Source: a bacterium
Lineage (GTDB): Bacteria; SZUA-182; DTGQ01
Direction of reading: 5' to 3'
Assembly: GCA_023512255.1 (NCBI GenBank)
Contig: JAILZY010000009.1
Location: forward strand, 6,575 to 70,574
Length of the DNA stretch: 64,000 bases
In this document: in pieces, positions 27,377 through 36,103 of the stretch
Layout of the letters: every line of letters starts with the position of its first letter
Numbering within the stretch: position 1 is the first letter of the stretch
Position numbers and translations under genes: made by a program
Notes under the pieces: generated by a model
What the model saw: the letters and a program-made list of their open reading frames with translations, nothing else
What the model was told of the DNA's origin: nothing
Databases searched by the model: none

Positions 27377-27761
27377 AGTGCCTATGGCTACTAAGCTATT
27401 CCGTTTTTAAAATTATGAAGATAACTACATTAAATGAGAATTCCCAAGGTATGCAATGTAATTCACACTGATATAGTCTATGCCCTGCTAGTCAATATCA
27501 GGCGCCATGCTAGTAAATAGCTGGCGAAAAGAAGACAACGAAAAGAAGGCAAAGGCAAAGTAAGGCAAATAAAATAAAGTCATATATGCCGTCAGACATG
27601 CCGCAAGATATAATCCAATAAAAAAGTATTCATGGATTCAGGGAAGTATTGATTATTGATTTAGGAGTAAGAGTTAGGTATAATAAAAAAATTAAAAAAT
27701 CTGGCGAACATGAGATGGAATTCTCAGAGGGATCTAAAAATTCTAGTCAACCCCTTCGCAT

Positions 27762-28200
27762 CCTTACTGACATGGTTGGTTCATACTCGGCGATCTTGAC
27801 CTGGCTGTCTTTCGCCCCTTGCTTGCTCCTTCGCTCCTGGCTTGGCTCCTGGCTTTGCTCTTTCGCTCCTGGCTTTGCTATTCGCTCTTTGACTTATGCG
27901 GTTTTGCTCGCCATTTCGGCGATCCTGTGGCCTGCTCGCGGACTTCGCTCTTTACTGATGTGGGTGGCCTGCTGGCGGACTTTACTCCTTACTGACATGG
28001 TTGGTTCATGCTCGGCGATCTTGACCTGGTGTCCTTCGCTCCTGGCTGTCTTTCGCCCCTGGCTTGCTCCTTCGCTCCTGGCTTGGCTCCTGGCTTTGCT
28101 CTTTCGCCCCTGGCTTGCTCCTTTGCTCCTGGCTTGGCTCCTGGCTTTGCTCTTTCGCTCCTGGCTTTGCTATTCGCTCTTTGACTTATGCGGTTTTGCT
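27762..28200. repeat. Minisatellite: two long direct repeats built of CTCCTGGCTTTGCTC-type units
   Basis: A 147-base copy (27762-27908) and a 214-base copy (27987-28200) both start CCTTACTGACATGG and end GACTTATGCGGTTTTGCT. The longer has an extra internal duplication of the Cys/Leu/Ala-coding type units CTTGCTCCTTCGCTCCTGG. Between them, GCGGACTT...TACTGA is also doubled. Both strands read open across it (a hydrophobic Trp/Leu/Ala-rich frame on plus, a Lys/Gly/Ala-rich frame on minus), but neither has a ribosome-binding site, so I treat it as non-coding. Confidence 0.75.
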
Positions 28201-28411
28201 TTTCACCACTGAAAAGCGATCTGCTCTTCACCGGGAACGCTTCATTTAACGTTTTGGTAAAAATATTTTTTTTCATTAAAAAAATAATATCTTATTATAA
28301 ATATTGGAATAAAATCGAAAGCTAAGCCGAATAATCGAGCCCATATTTTTTACCAGCTATTCCGAATAAGCATCGTGAAAGGATTCCCCGAAAGATATTT
28401 GGACCAAAGCG

Positions 28412-29431
28412 ATGAAATTTCTAAAAGGGTATGGAAGAATTCTTGGTAAGGGCGCGATACCATTTATTGGCCTGACGGTTTTGGTACTTTTTATCATTCA
28501 TATCTATGGTGCTCTGAGAATGCCTCTCTCCTTTGTCCCACCTGAGGGGAAGATTATTGAGATCAAAAAGGGGATGCCGATCAGCGAGATTTCTCTTCTT
28601 CTCAAGAAGGAGAAGATTATTCGTGAAGCTTGGCTTTTTAAACTGCTGACCAGGATAAAATATGGTACGCTGATCAAAGCTGGAGAATATCGGCTAACTC
28701 CGGCCATCAATCTACTCCAGCTTTTTGATATACTTCAGCATGGCAAATCGATCTGTCATCGGGTAACGATTCCGGAAGGATACACTATCCGGCAGATTGC
28801 GGCCATATTGGCTGATCATGGTTTGGCTGATCGGGAAAAATTTATTAAGGCGGCCAATGATCCCGCTTTGGCCAGAAAGCTAGGTATCCAGGCCGAGAGT
28901 CTAGAAGGGTATCTTTTTCCCGATACCTATTATTTTACTAAGGGGGTGTCTGAAAAGGTGATCATTGAGGCTATGGTCTTGCGGTTTAACCAGATCATTC
29001 CCAAGGAGTGGAAAGTGCGCTCCCGTGAGATGGGATTTGATTTCCATCAGATCGTTACCTTGGCCTCACTGATTGAGAAAGAGACTTCCCGGCTGGAAGA
29101 AAAACCGCTTATTTCGGCTGCCTATCACAATCGGCTGCGGGACGGGATGCGCTTGCAGTGTGATCCGACCGTGATCTACTCGCTGGCTAGCTTTAGCGGA
29201 AATCTGACCAAGGAGCACCTGTCGATTGATTCTCCTTATAATACCTATCGTGTCTATGGTCTGCCCCCTGGTCCGATTGCCAATCCGGGGAAAGACTCAA
29301 TCCAGGCGGCCTTATATCCTGTCAAGATTGGCTATCGCTATTTTGTCTCAAAAAACGATGGGACACATCACTTCTCTTATACCTTGGAAGAACATAATCG
29401 AGCTGTAGAAAAATATCAAAAGCGGAGGTAG
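28412..29431 (+). CDS. mltG: Endolytic murein transglycosylase MltG (YceG family)
   Basis: Inner-membrane enzyme that cleaves nascent glycan strands and so sets their length. One membrane segment (about 14-34), a LysM-like region (about 45-125), then the YceG catalytic domain with [27 protein letters not shown], whose glutamate in IEKET is the catalytic residue, and the conserved [13 protein letters not shown] and [20 protein letters not shown]. Length 339 matches the family. hisG begins 4 bases after its stop, so the two are one transcript. Confidence 0.94.
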   Translation: MKFLKGYGRILGKGAIPFIGLTVLVLFIIHIYGALRMPLSFVPPEGKIIEIKKGMPISEISLLLKKEKIIREAWLFKLLTRIKYGTLIKAGEYRLTPAINLLQLFDILQHGKSICHRVTIPEGYTIRQIAAILADHGLADREKFIKAANDPALARKLGIQAESLEGYLFPDTYYFTKGVSEKVIIEAMVLRFNQIIPKEWKVRSREMGFDFHQIVTLASLIEKETSRLEEKPLISAAYHNRLRDGMRLQCDPTVIYSLASFSGNLTKEHLSIDSPYNTYRVYGLPPGPIANPGKDSIQAALYPVKIGYRYFVSKNDGTHHFSYTLEEHNRAVEKYQKRR

Positions 29432-29435
29432 TTTC

Positions 29436-30305
29436 ATGAAGTTACGAATTGGCATTCCGAAAGGGAGCTTACAGGAGGCGACCATTGCCCTGTTTCGAAA
29501 GGCGGGATATCATATTTCGGTAAGTCATAGATCATATTATCCGCTCATCAATGATTATCAGATGGAAGCTATGCTTATCCGAGCCCAGGAGATGGCCATT
29601 TATGTTGAAAATGGGGTTCTGGATGCCGGTTTAACTGGCAAAGATTGGATTTTGGAGCAAGGCGCCGATGTACATGAGGTTGCCGAGTTGGTGTACGGCA
29701 AGGAGGGGCTAGCGCCGGTTAAATGGGTTTTGGCTGTGCCGAATGATTCCCCTATCCAGAGCGTCAAGGATCTTGAAGGCAAGAGAATCTCCACAGAGCT
29801 GGTCAATTTTACCAAAAATTATCTTCGGAAAGCAGGGGTCAGGGCTGAGGTTATGTTTTCCTGGGGAGCTACGGAGATCAAGGCGCCGACTCTGGCTGAT
29901 GCCATTGTTGAGTTGACCGAGACCGGCAGCACGCTGCGGGCCAATAATCTTAGGATCGTAGAAACTTTGATGGAATCGACAACACGGCTGATTGCCAATA
30001 AAACTGCCTGGAAAAACAACTGGAAACGGGAGAAGATTGAAAATCTAGCCTGCTTGCTGAAAGGATCGCTCCTGGCCGAAGAAAAGGTTGGCCTTAAGAT
30101 GAACATTACTCAGAAAAACTTAGACCGCATTGTCGCTCTGCTGCCGGCCATGCACACCCCGACCATATCGCCTCTGGTGGACAAGGATTGGGTAGCCCTC
30201 GAAGTGGTCATTGATGAAAAGGTTGTGCGAGACATCATCCCGGAGCTGAAAAAAGCGGGAGCTACTGGAATTGTGGAATATCCTTTAAACAAAGTGATCC
30301 CATAA
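29436..30305 (+). CDS. hisG: ATP phosphoribosyltransferase, long form (HisG)
   Basis: First enzyme of histidine synthesis: joins ATP and PRPP. At 289 residues it is the long form, which has a C-terminal ACT-like domain (about 215-285) for feedback inhibition by histidine and does not need HisZ. Visible features are [28 protein letters not shown], the PRPP-binding-type stretch [21 protein letters not shown], and the C-terminal [26 protein letters not shown] lies 8 bases before the ATG. No other his genes follow; instead it is flanked by mltG and a sensor kinase with gaps of 4 and 14 bases. Confidence 0.94.
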   Translation: MKLRIGIPKGSLQEATIALFRKAGYHISVSHRSYYPLINDYQMEAMLIRAQEMAIYVENGVLDAGLTGKDWILEQGADVHEVAELVYGKEGLAPVKWVLAVPNDSPIQSVKDLEGKRISTELVNFTKNYLRKAGVRAEVMFSWGATEIKAPTLADAIVELTETGSTLRANNLRIVETLMESTTRLIANKTAWKNNWKREKIENLACLLKGSLLAEEKVGLKMNITQKNLDRIVALLPAMHTPTISPLVDKDWVALEVVIDEKVVRDIIPELKKAGATGIVEYPLNKVIP

Positions 30306-30319
30306 GATTAGTAAAAGCC

Positions 30320-32251
30320 ATGCGAGAGAAGATACTTATTGCTGAGAGCAATCCAAGATTTTTGGGGAAACTTTCGACCATTCTAATTCAAAATAATTAC
30401 CAGGTCATTGCTGCCTCAAAACCAAATGAAATACTCGATCGTCTAAAGGAGGATTCTCCCGATCTTCTTATGTGGAGCTATTCTGTTCCCTGTTTGGATA
30501 ATCCTGATCTGCTCAGAGAGATTCGCCAGAATCATGAGAATATATCTATTGTTTTTTTGGTCAATCAGGAAAATGAAGCTAGGCTAAGAGACCTCAGCGG
30601 CGATGGAGTGGATGACTATCTCGTTGAGCCATTTGATGATTTACAGGTTCTGACCACGGTCAGCAATGCCCTGAAGTTTCGCCAGATCAAACTTCGGAAC
30701 AAAATGATCTGTCAGGAATTGGTTAATGCCAACCAGAGGCTGTCCATCAAGACTCGGCAGTTTCAGGAACTGGTGGATTTCCACAACAGCATCCTGGAAA
30801 ATATCAATGTTGGTATCTTTACCATCGACTCCCGATTTAAGGTAACGAGCTGGAACAAAAAGATTCAGGAGTTGACCGGCATATGTCGCGAGGATGCGGT
30901 GGACAAAAATATTTTTTCCCTGATCCCGGTTTTACGTGAGGATAACCTCCATCAGCGGATATCTCAAGTTGTCCAGCATGGCGGGACCACCGAGCTTGGC
31001 CATATTTATAGTCTAAACCCGCAGGGTGAGCAGGTGTGCTGTGCCTATAAGATTTCACCCATCCGCAAGAGCGGAGAGATTCTGGGAGCAGTTTTCCTGG
31101 TGGATGATATTACTCAGAAGATCAATCTCCAGCAGGAGCTTAACAAAACTCAGCGGTACTTAAGTCACTTGGTGGAGAACTCCACCGATGCCATCATCAG
31201 CTTTGATCTGGACGGGGTAATCGTTACCTGGAACCAGGGAGCAGAGGCCATTTATGGATACTCTGATCGAGAAGCTATCGGTAGGAAGTGGGATATTCTT
31301 GTCCCTGCGCATCTCCATGATCAGGTAGCTCACCTTTTCAAATGGGTGAAAGAGAGTGGTTCGGTCAAAAACCTGGAACTTTCGATGATCAACCGCAAGG
31401 GGAAAGAAATTCCGGTTACTATGAGCCTGTCTCTGATCAAGGATCCTCATGGTAACATCTTCGGCTTATCCTGTATTTCCAGGGATCAGTCTGAAAAGCG
31501 CGACCTTCAGAATCAGCTCATTCATACCCAGAAGATGGCTTCACTTGGAAAGATGGCTGCTGGGATGGCTCATGACATTAATAATCCACTCTCTTCGATC
31601 CTTGCCTATGCCGAGCTGCTGGTCAATAAGACAGAGAAAATCGGTTTTACCGAGCTTACGGAACATCTGCTGCAGGTTGAAGAGGATGTGGGGCGGATCA
31701 GCAGTATGATCAGAAAAATGATCTGGTACTCCAAGCCTTCTCCTCCACAACTTGGCCAGGCTAATATAAACGAGCTCTTGGACAGAGCCGTAGAATTTGC
31801 CAATTTTCAAACCCCTCTGCGGGGCATCAAGGTGGTCCGCCAGTATGACCAGAACCTGCCAGAGACCTTAGTTGATGCCAAAGCACTGGTTCAGGCCTTT
31901 GTCAATCTCATTACCAATGCCGTAAAAGCTATGCCGAATAATGAGGGGACCTTGACGCTCACCACCTCTCATCGGACTAAAACGATCCACGGAGTTGATG
32001 AAATTCTGATCATGATCGCTGACACGGGCATTGGTATTCCTGAAGAAAACCTTGGCAAGATATTTCAATACTGCTTCACCACTGGCGAGAGCACCGGTAA
32101 GGGAAACGGCCTTGGGCTCTATGTGGTCAGGGCCATTGTTGAAGAAAGTGGCGGTAAGATCAGTGTCCAAAGTAAGGTACATGAAGGGACTACCTTTACC
32201 ATAACCCTGCCCATAAAGACTGATGTTAAACCTAATCCCTTTCTTCAATAG
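30320..32251 (+). CDS. Hybrid sensor histidine kinase with degenerate receiver and two PAS domains
   Basis: Cytoplasmic kinase, 643 residues: N-terminal receiver-like domain (about 3-120), short coiled coil, PAS1 (about 150-265), PAS2 (about 280-390), HisKA with MAAGMAHDINNPLSSILAYAELL (phospho-acceptor His in HDINNP), and HATPase with N-, G1- (DTGIGIPEENLGKIF) and G2-boxes (GKGNGLGLYVV). In the receiver, the aspartate that takes the phosphate is replaced by Ser53 (DLLMWSYSVP), the acidic pair is E9/S10, and the conserved lysine is Glu102 (YLVEPFD). It should therefore not be phosphorylated and may bind a partner instead. No response regulator is adjacent. No membrane segment. Confidence 0.9.
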   Translation: MREKILIAESNPRFLGKLSTILIQNNYQVIAASKPNEILDRLKEDSPDLLMWSYSVPCLDNPDLLREIRQNHENISIVFLVNQENEARLRDLSGDGVDDYLVEPFDDLQVLTTVSNALKFRQIKLRNKMICQELVNANQRLSIKTRQFQELVDFHNSILENINVGIFTIDSRFKVTSWNKKIQELTGICREDAVDKNIFSLIPVLREDNLHQRISQVVQHGGTTELGHIYSLNPQGEQVCCAYKISPIRKSGEILGAVFLVDDITQKINLQQELNKTQRYLSHLVENSTDAIISFDLDGVIVTWNQGAEAIYGYSDREAIGRKWDILVPAHLHDQVAHLFKWVKESGSVKNLELSMINRKGKEIPVTMSLSLIKDPHGNIFGLSCISRDQSEKRDLQNQLIHTQKMASLGKMAAGMAHDINNPLSSILAYAELLVNKTEKIGFTELTEHLLQVEEDVGRISSMIRKMIWYSKPSPPQLGQANINELLDRAVEFANFQTPLRGIKVVRQYDQNLPETLVDAKALVQAFVNLITNAVKAMPNNEGTLTLTTSHRTKTIHGVDEILIMIADTGIGIPEENLGKIFQYCFTTGESTGKGNGLGLYVVRAIVEESGGKISVQSKVHEGTTFTITLPIKTDVKPNPFLQ

Positions 32252-32414
32252 TCGCTTTGTTAGCCGAGGGGGCAGTGGGAAAGAGCAGTAACTATAAACC
32301 ATGCGGCTACCACAGAGAGCACAGGGCCAGAGGCAAATCTGGCCACTGCCAGATGAGAAGAGACAAAAATCGAGTATAAATTATCGAGTATAAATTTTTG
32401 AGGATACCTGCTAT

Positions 32415-33581
32415 ATGAAGATAACCATTGCTGAGAGGCTGAATCAGCTTCCCCCTTATCTTTTTGCCAAAATTGATGCTTTAAAAGCTCAAGCTATAAG
32501 AGATGGAGTAGATATTATTGATCTTGGAATTGGAGACCCTGACCAGCCGACCCCTCTCCGTATTAGGGAGAGGATGAGAGAGGCGGTTGAGGATAGAGCT
32601 AATCATCGCTATCCATCTTATCAGGGTCTGCGTGAATTCAGAGAGGCTGTAGCTAGGTGGTATCAGAGGAGATTCGGCGTTAATCTTGATCCTGAAACCG
32701 AAGTGCTCTCACTGATTGGGTCCAAGGAAGGCATTGCCCATATTCCGTTAGCTTTTCTCAATCCTGGCGATATTTGCCTTGTCCCTGACCCCGGCTATCC
32801 TGTCTATCAGGCCGGAACTACCCTGGCTGGCGGTCTGGTTCATCGACTCCCCCTTTTGCCAGAGAAGCGGTTTCTCCCTGATTTAGCCCAAATCTCTGAC
32901 CCTGCAGTACTGTCAAAGGCTAGGCTGCTATTCATTAACTATCCAAACAATCCTACCGCAGCCACGGCAGAGCCTGAGTTTTTCCGCCAGGTAGTTGACT
33001 TTGCCCGAGAACACAATATCATTGTCTGCCATGACAATGCTTATTCAGAAATTACTTTCGATGGCTATCAGGCTCCAAGCTTCCTTCAGATAGAGGGAGC
33101 CAAGGAGGTAGGAGTTGAGTTTCATTCTCTCTCTAAGACTTATAACATGACTGGATGGCGGATCGGTTTTGTTGTTGGTAACGCTGAGATCATTGCTGCC
33201 TTGGGCAAGGTTAAAACTAATATCGATTCGGGCATCTTTCAGGCGGTCCAGAGGGCTGGTATCGAAGCCTTGAATATGGATCAGGAATGTGTCCGCGAAA
33301 TGTGTAGACTCTATCAGGACCGTCGCGATGTCCTCTGCCAGGGGCTTGAATCTCTTGGGCTTAGGGTAGAAAGACCAAAAGCGACTTTTTATCTTTGGAT
33401 TAAGGTCCCAGACGGGATTACCTCGGAAGCCTTTACCCTGCGGCTTCTCAGGGAGGCTGGGATTATCTGCACCCCAGGCACTGGATTTGGCGCCTGGGGA
33501 GAGGGATTTATCCGCATGGCTTTGACTATCCCCAAAGAGAGAATGGCCGAGGCTGTAGACCGGATCAGAAAGATTCTGTGA
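32415..33581 (+). CDS. dapL: LL-diaminopimelate aminotransferase (DapL)
   Basis: PLP enzyme that converts tetrahydrodipicolinate directly to LL-diaminopimelate, a short route to lysine and peptidoglycan found in some anaerobes, chlamydiae, cyanobacteria and plants. The 388 residues show IDLGIGDPDQPTP, the PNNPTAA motif, HDNAYSEI, and the PLP lysine in SLSKTYNMTGWRIGF. The pattern is class I/II aminotransferase, DapL subgroup. GAGGA lies upstream of the ATG. folK follows 78 bases later and then panB, all biosynthetic genes on the plus strand. Confidence 0.9.
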   Translation: MKITIAERLNQLPPYLFAKIDALKAQAIRDGVDIIDLGIGDPDQPTPLRIRERMREAVEDRANHRYPSYQGLREFREAVARWYQRRFGVNLDPETEVLSLIGSKEGIAHIPLAFLNPGDICLVPDPGYPVYQAGTTLAGGLVHRLPLLPEKRFLPDLAQISDPAVLSKARLLFINYPNNPTAATAEPEFFRQVVDFAREHNIIVCHDNAYSEITFDGYQAPSFLQIEGAKEVGVEFHSLSKTYNMTGWRIGFVVGNAEIIAALGKVKTNIDSGIFQAVQRAGIEALNMDQECVREMCRLYQDRRDVLCQGLESLGLRVERPKATFYLWIKVPDGITSEAFTLRLLREAGIICTPGTGFGAWGEGFIRMALTIPKERMAEAVDRIRKIL

Positions 33582-33659
33582 AAATATTCCGCGAGTAGTT
33601 TTAGGCGCCTTAAAAAGAGACTACTTTAACCTTTTGAGTAAAGCCGTGGAGTAAAACTT

Positions 33660-34163
33660 ATGGCCACAGAAGCTTATCTGGGGCTTGGATCAAATCTCGG
33701 CTCCCGGATTCTAAACTGCTATCGGGCCATCTATCAACTTCATCATTCAGGCTCTGTGGCTTTGGTTGAGCGATCCTCGTTCTATGAAACCGAACCCTAT
33801 GGGTATGAGGAGCAGAACAGGTTCATCAACCTGGTTCTGAAAATCAGAACCGATCTCTCCCCGCAGGCATTGCTCTGCCTGACTCAAAGTGTGGAAAAAA
33901 GCTTGGGCAGGGAGGTAAGTTTCAGGTGGGGGCCAAGGGTTATTGATATTGACCTTCTCCTTTTTGGAGATGAGCAGATAGAGGAAGAAGGTCTGGTTAT
34001 TCCTCATCCTCAGCTGCACCTTCGCCGGTTTGTTCTCTATCCCCTGGCTGAGATCGCCCCAGATCTTAGACATCCAGCGCTTGGTAAAACCATAAGCGAG
34101 CTTCTCCAAACCTGTCCAGACCGAAAGGAGGTTAGAAACCTTGAGCCTAGAGGAAAGCGCTAA
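33660..34163 (+). CDS. folK: 6-hydroxymethyl-7,8-dihydropterin pyrophosphokinase (FolK)
   Basis: Cytoplasmic enzyme of folate synthesis that transfers pyrophosphate from ATP to 6-hydroxymethyldihydropterin. The 167 residues carry the family's AYLGLGSNLGSR start, FYETEPYG, NLVLKIRTDLSPQALL, the metal-binding GPRVIDIDLLLFGDE, and IPHPQLHLRRFVLYPLAEIAP. Its last 50 bases contain a ribosome-binding site and would-be start identical to those of panB, showing that folK and panB once overlapped before a 1 kb insertion separated them. Confidence 0.94.
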   Translation: MATEAYLGLGSNLGSRILNCYRAIYQLHHSGSVALVERSSFYETEPYGYEEQNRFINLVLKIRTDLSPQALLCLTQSVEKSLGREVSFRWGPRVIDIDLLLFGDEQIEEEGLVIPHPQLHLRRFVLYPLAEIAPDLRHPALGKTISELLQTCPDRKEVRNLEPRGKR

Positions 34164-34164
34164 G
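34113..34164 (+). repeat. 52-bp direct repeat, left copy (folK 3' end)
   Basis: Identical at 51 of 52 positions to 35170-35221. It covers the end and TAA stop of folK, an AAAGGAGG site and a TTG start now followed by only a few codons. With the right copy it brackets about 1 kb of inserted DNA. Confidence 0.9.
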
Positions 34165-34268
34165 CGGAGGTAAAGCCACCTTTTGGGGAAGTTTTGCATG
34201 TGCTCTCTCTTGCGATACAGTATAAAATAGTATAGAATCGATAAATAAGAGGAACGAGTAAGGTCGCT

Positions 34269-34871
34269 ATGGATTTGGTATCAAATGGAATTATAATTGT
34301 ACTTAAATATCTTCTCCCTGGTTTTGTATCTGCATGGATTTTTTATGGCCTTACTGCCTGGCAAAAGCCACCTGAATTTGAACGAGTAATTCAAGCTTTT
34401 ATTTTCAACATGTTTGTTCAGGTTCTGGTCATCTTTACTTCCTGGACATTTTTTCTATTTGGCAAATATGTCCATAGTTTTGGCTCTTGGACAGCAAATG
34501 TTTCTTTATTTTGGTCTCTCATAGTTGCAATTCTTTTTGGTTTGGCGGTTTCATATTTTGCTAATAATGATACGATACACGCTTTTTTAAGAAGAAAAAA
34601 TATTACCCAGCAGACATCGTATCCTTCCGAGTGGTTCGGAGCGTTTCGACAGAATAAAACTTACGTTGTCTTGAACCTCAAGGGCGAACGGAGGCTTTAT
34701 GGTTGACCCTTGGAGTGGCCAGCTCAGCCGCATAATGGCTATTTTTCAATTATGGAAGCAGAATGGTTAGATGGAGAAAAAAGAATACCGTTGGAAAATG
34801 TTACCAACATTCTTGTTCCAGCAAGTGAGGTAGTATTTGTTGAATTTGTAGCCTCAAAAGATGATCATTAG
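34269..34871 (+). pseudogene. DUF6338-like membrane protein gene interrupted by one in-frame TGA
   Basis: The first 145 codons encode a protein with three membrane segments (GIIIVLKYLLPGFVSAWIFYGLT; FNMFVQVLVIFTSWTFFLF; VSLFWSLIVAILFGLAVSYF), resembling DUF6338. A TGA stands at 34704-34706. The same frame then stays open for 54 more codons to TAG at 34869 and continues the expected C-terminal domain (EWPAQPHNGYFSIMEAEWL...). A TGG at the stop would give an intact 200-residue protein. Other genes here end in TGA, so the code is standard: this is a nonsense mutation, a read-through site or a sequence error. It sits in the insert between folK and panB with a small gene behind it. Confidence 0.7.
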
Positions 34872-34889
34872 AAGCCTATCTTTTGAGAA

Positions 34890-35054
34890 ATGGATAAGGG
34901 TAAAAAAATGGGCCGTAAAGAACCGCAACCACCGCCTGGTAAACCTATACCATATTCCGATTACGGACGGAAGGAAATTATAAGAGAAGGTATTACCCCC
35001 AAAGCGATGAATATTGTCAAGCCGCCGCCGCCACCGCCACCGCCGAAGCGATAA
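34890..35054 (+). CDS. Small proline-tailed protein (54 aa), partner of the DUF6338-like gene
   Basis: Short ORF starting ATG at 34890 and ending TAA. The product is basic and polar, with GRKEPQPPPGKPIPYSDYG near the start, an EGITPKAMN segment, and a C-terminal run of eight prolines before KR. I do not recognise a family. It starts 18 bases after the TAG of the DUF6338-like gene on the same strand and lies inside the same insert, so the two probably travelled together. The reading frame is clean, which favours a real gene. Confidence 0.55.
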   Translation: MDKGKKMGRKEPQPPPGKPIPYSDYGRKEIIREGITPKAMNIVKPPPPPPPPKR

Positions 35055-35169
35055 GACGGCAAGCTGAGATCAAGGTGGATATAAGTCTTTACTTGTAGAC
35101 CTGCCTAGTTGCAGCCAGGCTTGTCTGGTGCAGAGCTAGGCAGATAGGAAGTTCATCCACAATCACATC

Positions 35170-35221
35170 TGTCCCGACCGAAAGGAGGTTAGAAACCTTG
35201 AGCCTAGAGGAAAGCGCTAAG
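35170..35221 (+). repeat. 52-bp direct repeat, right copy (panB 5' end)
   Basis: Right-hand partner of 34113-34164, one mismatch. It carries panB's ribosome-binding site AAAGGAGG (35181-35188) and TTG start. The 135 bases between the small gene and this repeat hold no gene. Confidence 0.9.
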
Positions 35222-36016
35222 GTAACCATCCCCGGCTTAAAGCAGATGAAGCAGGATGGGCGGAAGATCACCATGCTCACCGCCTATGACTATCCGACGG
35301 CTGTCTTGCTGGACAAAGCTGGGATAGATATTCTGCTGGTAGGAGATTCCCTTGGCATGGTGGTGCTTGGTTATGAAAATACTCTGCCTGTAACCATGGA
35401 CGAGATGCTCCATCATACCAAAGCAGTGAAGAGAGGCTGCAAGCGAGGGCTGATTGTGGGTGATATGCCCTTTTTGTCCTTCAATGTGGATAGCACCCAG
35501 ACCATTGAAAATGCAGGCCGATTTATCAAAGAAGGAGGTGCTGAGGCGGTCAAGCTAGAAGGGGCCACAGAGCCTGTCTTGCGAACTATCCGGTGTCTAG
35601 TGGAAGCAGGCATTGCGGTCATGGGGCATATCGGCTTGACCCCGCAACTGGTGCACCAGATGGGCGGGTTCAAGGTTCAAGGAAGAGAAAAGGAGAGCGC
35701 TGAGCTTCTGATCGAGGGAGCTGGAAAACTCGAAGATGCAGGCGCTTTCGCCCTGGTCCTTGAGGGAATCCCGGCAGACCTTGCCCGAATCATTACCCAA
35801 AAGCTCTCTATTCCTACGATAGGTATTGGAGCCGGGCCGCACTGCGACGGTCAGGTCCTGGTTACCCATGATCTGCTTGGGCTCTCAGGTGCTCCAAAGC
35901 CAAAATTCGTCAAGCAGTACGCTTCCCTGCACCCCTTGATTCTATCAGCCCTTAGCTCTTTTCGCCAGGAGGTGCTGGAGGGGAAATTCCCCACCGATGA
36001 GTATAGCTACCACTGA
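35198..36016 (+). CDS. panB: 3-methyl-2-oxobutanoate hydroxymethyltransferase (PanB)
   Basis: First step of pantothenate (coenzyme A) synthesis: adds a hydroxymethyl group from methylene-tetrahydrofolate to ketoisovalerate. The 272 residues match the family; motifs are ITMLTAYDYPTA, LLVGDSLGMVVLGY, PFLSFN, GGAEAVKLEG, VMGHIGLTPQ, ALVLEGIP, PTIGIGAGPHCDGQVLV and HDLLG. I accept the TTG start because AAAGGAGG is 9 bases upstream and no ATG gives a full N-terminus. Folate supply by the neighbouring folK gene fits its cofactor need. Confidence 0.94.
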   Translation: MSLEESAKVTIPGLKQMKQDGRKITMLTAYDYPTAVLLDKAGIDILLVGDSLGMVVLGYENTLPVTMDEMLHHTKAVKRGCKRGLIVGDMPFLSFNVDSTQTIENAGRFIKEGGAEAVKLEGATEPVLRTIRCLVEAGIAVMGHIGLTPQLVHQMGGFKVQGREKESAELLIEGAGKLEDAGAFALVLEGIPADLARIITQKLSIPTIGIGAGPHCDGQVLVTHDLLGLSGAPKPKFVKQYASLHPLILSALSSFRQEVLEGKFPTDEYSYH

Positions 36017-36103
36017 TTAAGTAATTCGCCTCATGTCTATCATTCGTGAACACCGACTATCACTCGTGAACACTGAAATCACAATAATCTTATATCTTCT
36101 ACA

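Larger units (their letters stand above)
26827..28411. other. 1.6 kb non-genic divide between the minus- and plus-strand blocks
   Basis: About 26830-27400 is almost wholly A and T with many short A/T runs and no ORF. It ends in the palindromic motif at 27340-27376. About 27400-27760 is of ordinary composition and I see nothing recognisable in it. 27762-28200 is a minisatellite. 28201-28411 leads to mltG and presumably contains its promoter. Confidence 0.7.

Noticed and set aside
26827-27400. AT-rich region as a replication origin
   Set aside because: I saw no cluster of TTATCCACA-type DnaA boxes and no dnaA, dnaN, gyrB or parA gene nearby, although transcription diverges here.
27649-28212. 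Plus-strand ORF (187 aa) rich in Leu/Trp/Ala
   Set aside because: Covers the same minisatellite; the hydrophobic repeats follow from the DNA unit and there is no start signal.
27989-28276. Minus-strand ORF (95 aa) with repeated AKPGAKPGAKEQARGER
   Set aside because: It is the reverse frame of a minisatellite, lacks a ribosome-binding site, and its non-repeat part matches nothing; low complexity explains the open frame.
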